NCBI RefSeq assembly: GCF_900100495.1
Contig: NZ_FNCT01000019.1
Location: 1-64,000 of the forward strand
DNA: 64,000 bases
Reading direction: 5' to 3'
DNA from: Pseudomonas benzenivorans
GTDB taxonomy: Bacteria; Pseudomonadota; Gammaproteobacteria; Pseudomonadales; Pseudomonadaceae
How positions within the stretch are numbered: position 1 is the stretch's first letter; each line of letters starts with the position of its first letter. A program made the translations under genes and the position numbers. Below are positions 60,865 to 64,000 of this stretch, piece after piece. The notes below the pieces were generated by a model. It ran no database searches, was not told the DNA's origin, and worked only from the letters and a program-made list of their open reading frames with translations.

Positions 60865-61431
60865 TCAGGCCTTCGGCAGGGTCACGCCCAACTGCCCCTG
60901 GTACTTACCGCCGCGGTCCTTGTAGGACACCTCACAGGCTTCATCGGACTCGAGGAACAGCATTTGCGCCACGCCCTCGTTGGCATAGATTTTCGCCGGC
61001 AGGGTGGTGGTGTTGGAGAACTCCAGGGTCACATGGCCTTCCCACTCGGGTTCCAGCGGCGTGACGTTGACGATGATGCCGCAACGCGCATAGGTGCTCT
61101 TGCCCAGGCAAATGGTCAGCACATTGCGGGGAATGCGGAAGTACTCCACGGTTCGCGCCAGGGCGAAGGAGTTCGGCGGGATGATGCACACATCGCTTTT
61201 CACATCGACAAAGCTTTTCTCATCGAAATTCTTCGGGTCGACGGTGGCCGAGTTGATGTTGGTGAACACCTTGAACTCGTCGGCACAGCGTACATCGTAG
61301 CCATAACTGGAAACGCCGTAGGAGATCAGCGGCCCACTCCCTTCGGTGCGCACCTGGCGCTCGACGAAGGGCTCGATCATGCCGTGTTCCTGGGCCATGC
61401 GGCGAATCCACTTATCCGATTTGATGCTCAT
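60865..61431 (-). CDS. dcd: dCTP deaminase (188 aa)
   Basis: Deaminates dCTP to dUTP, feeding dTMP synthesis. The trimeric dUTPase-like fold has LISYGVSSYGYDVRCADEF, NSFALARTVEYFRIPRNVLT with the conserved Arg, CLGKSTYARCGIIVNVTPLE with catalytic Glu in PLEPEWEGH, and the C-terminal GGKYQGQLGVTLPKA. Length matches E. coli Dcd. The start at 61431 is the only family-consistent ATG; the open frame upstream is out of context. Confidence 0.95.
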   Translation of the reverse strand: MSIKSDKWIRRMAQEHGMIEPFVERQVRTEGSGPLISYGVSSYGYDVRCADEFKVFTNINSATVDPKNFDEKSFVDVKSDVCIIPPNSFALARTVEYFRIPRNVLTICLGKSTYARCGIIVNVTPLEPEWEGHVTLEFSNTTTLPAKIYANEGVAQMLFLESDEACEVSYKDRGGKYQGQLGVTLPKA

Positions 61432-61741
61432 GGCGGGCGTCCTGAATAGCTGATGGTGAAAAAGTGAGCGCATCTTACCGGGGCCGGGCATTAGGTTAAA
61501 GACCGTTGCCCCACCTGGCCGACAGGCCCGGCAAACACTAAATGCAAGAAAGTCGCACAGAGCATTCGCGCTTAGCGTTAAAAACGCGTATGGTGGCCCC
61601 ACTGTGCTGCATGTGTCACCGCGAATCGCTACTTGATGCCTAGATTTCGATCCAAACATCGTCCGACTCCTAGTACTCGTTGCACTCAGTCCCGGCCTGG
61701 GCTTTTCCAGGGCTGCTATTACTTTTGTTAGGAGATATCAC
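61432..61741 (+). other. Long leader upstream of the cold-shock gene
   Basis: The 310-base gap between dcd and the csp gene has no ORF of note. It probably includes the csp promoter and a long untranslated leader, as usual for cold-shock genes. GCTTTTCCAGGGC and a TTAGGAG ribosome-binding site lie immediately before ATG 61742. Confidence 0.45.
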
Positions 61742-61951
61742 ATGTCCAATCGTCAGACTGGCACCGTTAAATGGTTCAACGATGAGAAAGGCTACGGCTT
61801 CATCACCCCGCAATCCGGTGACGACCTGTTCGTGCACTTCAAAGCCATCCAAAGCGATGGTTTCAAGAGCCTGAAAGAAGGCCAGCAAGTGACTTTCGTG
61901 GCCACCCGTGGTCAGAAAGGCATGCAAGCCGAGGAAGTTCAGGTTATCTAA
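61742..61951 (+). CDS. Cold-shock domain protein, CspA-like (69 aa)
   Basis: Single-stranded nucleic-acid chaperone. Both RNA-binding motifs are present: RNP1 KGYGFITP and RNP2 DLFVHF, in the OB-fold sequence TGTVKWFNDEKGYGFITPQS. Length 69 is typical. A strong terminator follows. It probably melts RNA structure during cold or growth transitions. Confidence 0.95.
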   Translation: MSNRQTGTVKWFNDEKGYGFITPQSGDDLFVHFKAIQSDGFKSLKEGQQVTFVATRGQKGMQAEEVQVI

Positions 61952-61965
61952 CCTGATCCGACTTC

Positions 61966-61998
61966 AAAAAAGCCCTGCCTTGCGCAGGGCTTTTTTTT
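61966..61998 (+). terminator. Rho-independent terminator of the cold-shock gene
   Basis: AAAAAAGCCCTGC-CTT-GCGCAGGGCTTTTTTTTT: a perfect stem with a long T-tract, 15 bases after the stop. Confidence 0.9.
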
Positions 61999-62079
61999 TG
62001 CGCGCGAATCCGTCGGGCGCGCCGCGCGCACTGCGCCATCCACAGGCGGTATCGTGCTGGCGCCTCCCGTGGCCACCGG

Positions 62080-62310
62080 TCACAAATGGATTTCTGCGCT
62101 CTTGATACCCAAGTCGCGGAGCTCGTGGATCAACTCATCCAGATGGGCAAAGGACTCCACCTCCTCCTTTTCATCGACCAGGAAAAAGCTTCTTCCGGCG
62201 TCTTTCTTGAAGAACACAATCCACTCTTTGGTGTTGGTCGGGTTGGCGATCACATGGGTGTCGAAGGAAATACCTTCGGCATGCCTGGCTTTCACATCAC
62301 TACGGTTCAT
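62080..62310 (-). CDS. Small hypothetical protein (76 aa)
   Basis: No family was recognised. The product is a compact soluble protein (IANPTNTKEWIVFFKKDAGR, SFFLVDEKEEVESFAHLDEL) of a size seen in mobile or stress-linked genes. ATG 62310 follows AGAGGGTG; an in-frame GTG at 62322 is possible. It is divergent from the SulP transporter gene with a palindromic site between them. Confidence 0.55.
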   Translation of the reverse strand: MNRSDVKARHAEGISFDTHVIANPTNTKEWIVFFKKDAGRSFFLVDEKEEVESFAHLDELIHELRDLGIKSAEIHL

Positions 62311-62436
62311 CTCGGTCACCACCCTCTACATGCGCTCTTGCGCGCGCCTACTCACAGCGCCCGCTGATCCAGCACCTCGGCGCTAGACCAGGATAGGCCG
62401 CTCGTCTGGTTGCAGGCAGCAACTCAAACTCTTTTA

Positions 62437-62455
62437 ATTAACACCTGATGTTAAT
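62437..62455. promoter_or_regulatory. Perfect 19-bp palindrome upstream of the SulP gene
   Basis: ATTAACA-CCTGA-TGTTAAT is a perfect inverted repeat with 7-base arms in an A/T-rich patch, 33 bases before ATG 62488. It lies in the promoter zone, so it is a likely operator; the regulator is unknown. Confidence 0.5.
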
Positions 62456-62487
62456 ATTATGCACATACATCCTCAGAGGAGCCAACC

Positions 62488-64000
62488 ATGATTGCAATGC
62501 GTGAAGCGTGGATTGCTGGTCTGTTTGGCCGAGCACACTGGGGACGCAACCTGGTTTCTGGCGTGATCGTAGGGGTCGTGGCGTTGCCCTTGGCGATGGC
62601 TTTCGCCATCGCGTCCGGCGTCAAACCTGAGCAAGGGATCTACACCGCCATCATTGGCGGCTTGCTGGTGTCCCTCTTCGGCGGGAGCCGCTTGCAGATC
62701 GCCGGGCCAACCGGGGCGTTCATCGTGATCCTGGCGGGGGTGACGGCCAAGTACGGCGTCGACGGCCTGCAGATCGCCACGATGATGGCCGGCCTCATAT
62801 TGCTGCTGCTGGGCATTACCCGGCTCGGCGCAATCATCAAGTTCATTCCCGACCCGGTCATCGTCGGGTTCACCGCCGGTATCGGGGTAATCATCTGGGT
62901 CGGACAGTGGAAGGACTTTTTCGGCTTGCCGGCGGTGACCGGCGAGCACTTCCATGAGAAGTTCTGGCATCTGCTGCAGGCGCTACCGGATTTGCACCTG
63001 GCAACCACGCTTCTGGCCGCTGCCAGCCTGGTCCTGGTGGTTAGCGCGTCCAAGCTGCCCGGGCTCAGCCGAGTACCAGGTCCGCTGGTGGCGATGGTGG
63101 TGGTCACGGCGATCCAGTCGCTATTCCACTTCGATGGAGTGGCCACCATCGGCAGCGCATTCGGCGGCATTCCTCAAGGCCTGCCGGAGCTGGGCTTGCC
63201 TGAAGTCACGCTGCCGCGCGTGCTCGAACTGATCGGCCCGGCCTTCGCGATTGCCATGCTCGGGGCAATCGAGTCGCTGCTGTCTGCGGTGGTGGCCGAT
63301 GGCATGGCGGGCACCAAGCATGACTCAAATCAGGAACTGATCGGCCAGGGCATCGCCAATCTGGCCACGCCGCTGTTCGGCGGGTTCGCTGCCACCGGCG
63401 CGATTGCCCGCACCGCGACCAACATCCGTAATGGCGGCACCGGTCCCCTGGCAGGCATCACGCACGCCATCACTCTGGTGCTGATCATTCTGTTCCTGGC
63501 ACCGCTGGCCTCGAACATTCCGCTGTGCGCCCTGGCCGCGATCCTCTTCGTCGTCGCCTACAACATGAGCGAACTGAAGCACTTCAAACGCATGGTGCAG
63601 CGGGCACCGCGTGCCGACGTGGCGATCCTGCTGATTACCTTCGGCCTCACGGTGTTCAGCGACCTGGTGATTGCCGTGAATATCGGCGTCATTCTGGCGA
63701 TGCTGCATTTCATGCGGCGCATGGCGTCTTCTGTCGAAGTGCGGCAAGTCGTCAAGGAAGAGCTGGAAAGCGCACCGCGCGCCAATGGCGACACCCACCT
63801 GCCACCCGAGGTGCTGGTTTATACCATTGAGGGGCCGCTGTTCTTTGCTGCGGCGGAGACCTTCGAGCGCGTACTGGCGCAGACCCACACCGATCCTCAT
63901 GTATTGGTGATTCGCCTCAATCGCGTGCCGTTCATGGACATCACCGGCCTGCAAACGCTGGAGGAAGTCATCCAGCAACTGCATAAGCGCAATATCGTGG
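62488..64000 (+). CDS. SulP-family anion transporter with STAS domain, cut by window end
   Basis: About 500 residues are visible. The SulP core is clear: SGVIVGVVALPLAMAFAIAS (first helices), GGLLVSLFGGSRLQIAGPTG with the ligand-binding repeat, and FGGFAATGAIARTATNIRNG at the second repeat. The final part ETFERVLAQTHTDPHVLVIR to DITGLQTLEEVIQQL is a STAS domain. Substrates in this family are sulfate, bicarbonate or dicarboxylates; the GPTGAF type is close to the DauA/bicarbonate group. AGAGGAG precedes ATG 62488. The C-terminus is outside the window. Confidence 0.9.
   Translation, partial: MIAMREAWIAGLFGRAHWGRNLVSGVIVGVVALPLAMAFAIASGVKPEQGIYTAIIGGLLVSLFGGSRLQIAGPTGAFIVILAGVTAKYGVDGLQIATMMAGLILLLLGITRLGAIIKFIPDPVIVGFTAGIGVIIWVGQWKDFFGLPAVTGEHFHEKFWHLLQALPDLHLATTLLAAASLVLVVSASKLPGLSRVPGPLVAMVVVTAIQSLFHFDGVATIGSAFGGIPQGLPELGLPEVTLPRVLELIGPAFAIAMLGAIESLLSAVVADGMAGTKHDSNQELIGQGIANLATPLFGGFAATGAIARTATNIRNGGTGPLAGITHAITLVLIILFLAPLASNIPLCALAAILFVVAYNMSELKHFKRMVQRAPRADVAILLITFGLTVFSDLVIAVNIGVILAMLHFMRRMASSVEVRQVVKEELESAPRANGDTHLPPEVLVYTIEGPLFFAAAETFERVLAQTHTDPHVLVIRLNRVPFMDITGLQTLEEVIQQLHKRNIV

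Overview
The window is high-GC chromosomal DNA from a Pseudomonas-like gammaproteobacterium. Indicators are the YebC, DinG, PdxH, Dcd and SlyB-type genes, a seven-function multisubunit cation/proton antiporter with fused A/B subunits, a QuiP-like penicillin acylase, RAYT transposases with REP repeats, and many small Pseudomonas-type lipoproteins. From memory, pdxH / slyB / antiporter / dinG / ychJ / quiP sit together in P. aeruginosa too, so about 31.7-60.1 kb looks like core backbone. The species is not determined.

Region by region. 0-6.7 kb is accessory and patchy: an orphan low-GC gene, a GNAT gene, a Phd/RelE-type toxin-antitoxin pair between two ~370-bp direct repeats, a decayed HTH antitoxin, a DUF2846 lipoprotein, two RAYT transposases, an internally deleted RAYT derivative and a methyltransferase between them. 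6.7-9.3 kb carries a Tat-exported intradiol-dioxygenase-like protein, a CAP-domain protein and a lipoprotein. 9.4-15.2 kb is a short-chain polyhydroxyalkanoate cluster: phaR, a divergent phasin, and phaB-phaA-phaC (class I synthase). 15.4-25.7 kb mixes small conserved genes: two universal stress proteins, a parvulin, a CMD protein, eamA, a TSUP transporter, YebC, DUF488, further lipoproteins, and two more CAP-domain loci of which one is a remnant. 26-31.5 kb holds a GAPDH, an FAD oxidoreductase, a GNAT, and a cysteine-synthase-fold enzyme with a DMT exporter. 31.7-37.4 kb is the antiporter operon. 37.8-50.3 kb holds slyB, a frameshifted glycerate kinase, pdxH, an OmpA-like lipoprotein, two divergent P-type ATPases, a serine hydrolase, dinG and a CopD-like membrane protein. 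50.4-60.1 kb contains a collagen-like secreted protein, a tandem pair of OmpA-like lipoproteins, ychJ, several small unknowns and quiP. The end carries dcd, a cold-shock gene and a SulP transporter cut by the window edge.

The best-defined pathway is PHA storage: PhaA condenses acetyl-CoA, PhaB reduces the product, PhaC polymerises it, the phasin coats granules and PhaR probably senses polymer and represses. The most unusual non-coding signals are an 83-bp imperfect palindrome found twice in opposite orientation between the same asymmetric flanks, a MITE-like RAYT deletion derivative next to its parent, and two related palindromic boxes in the phasin/phaB intergenic region that may be PhaR operators. 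I saw no rRNA, tRNA, CRISPR array or prophage.
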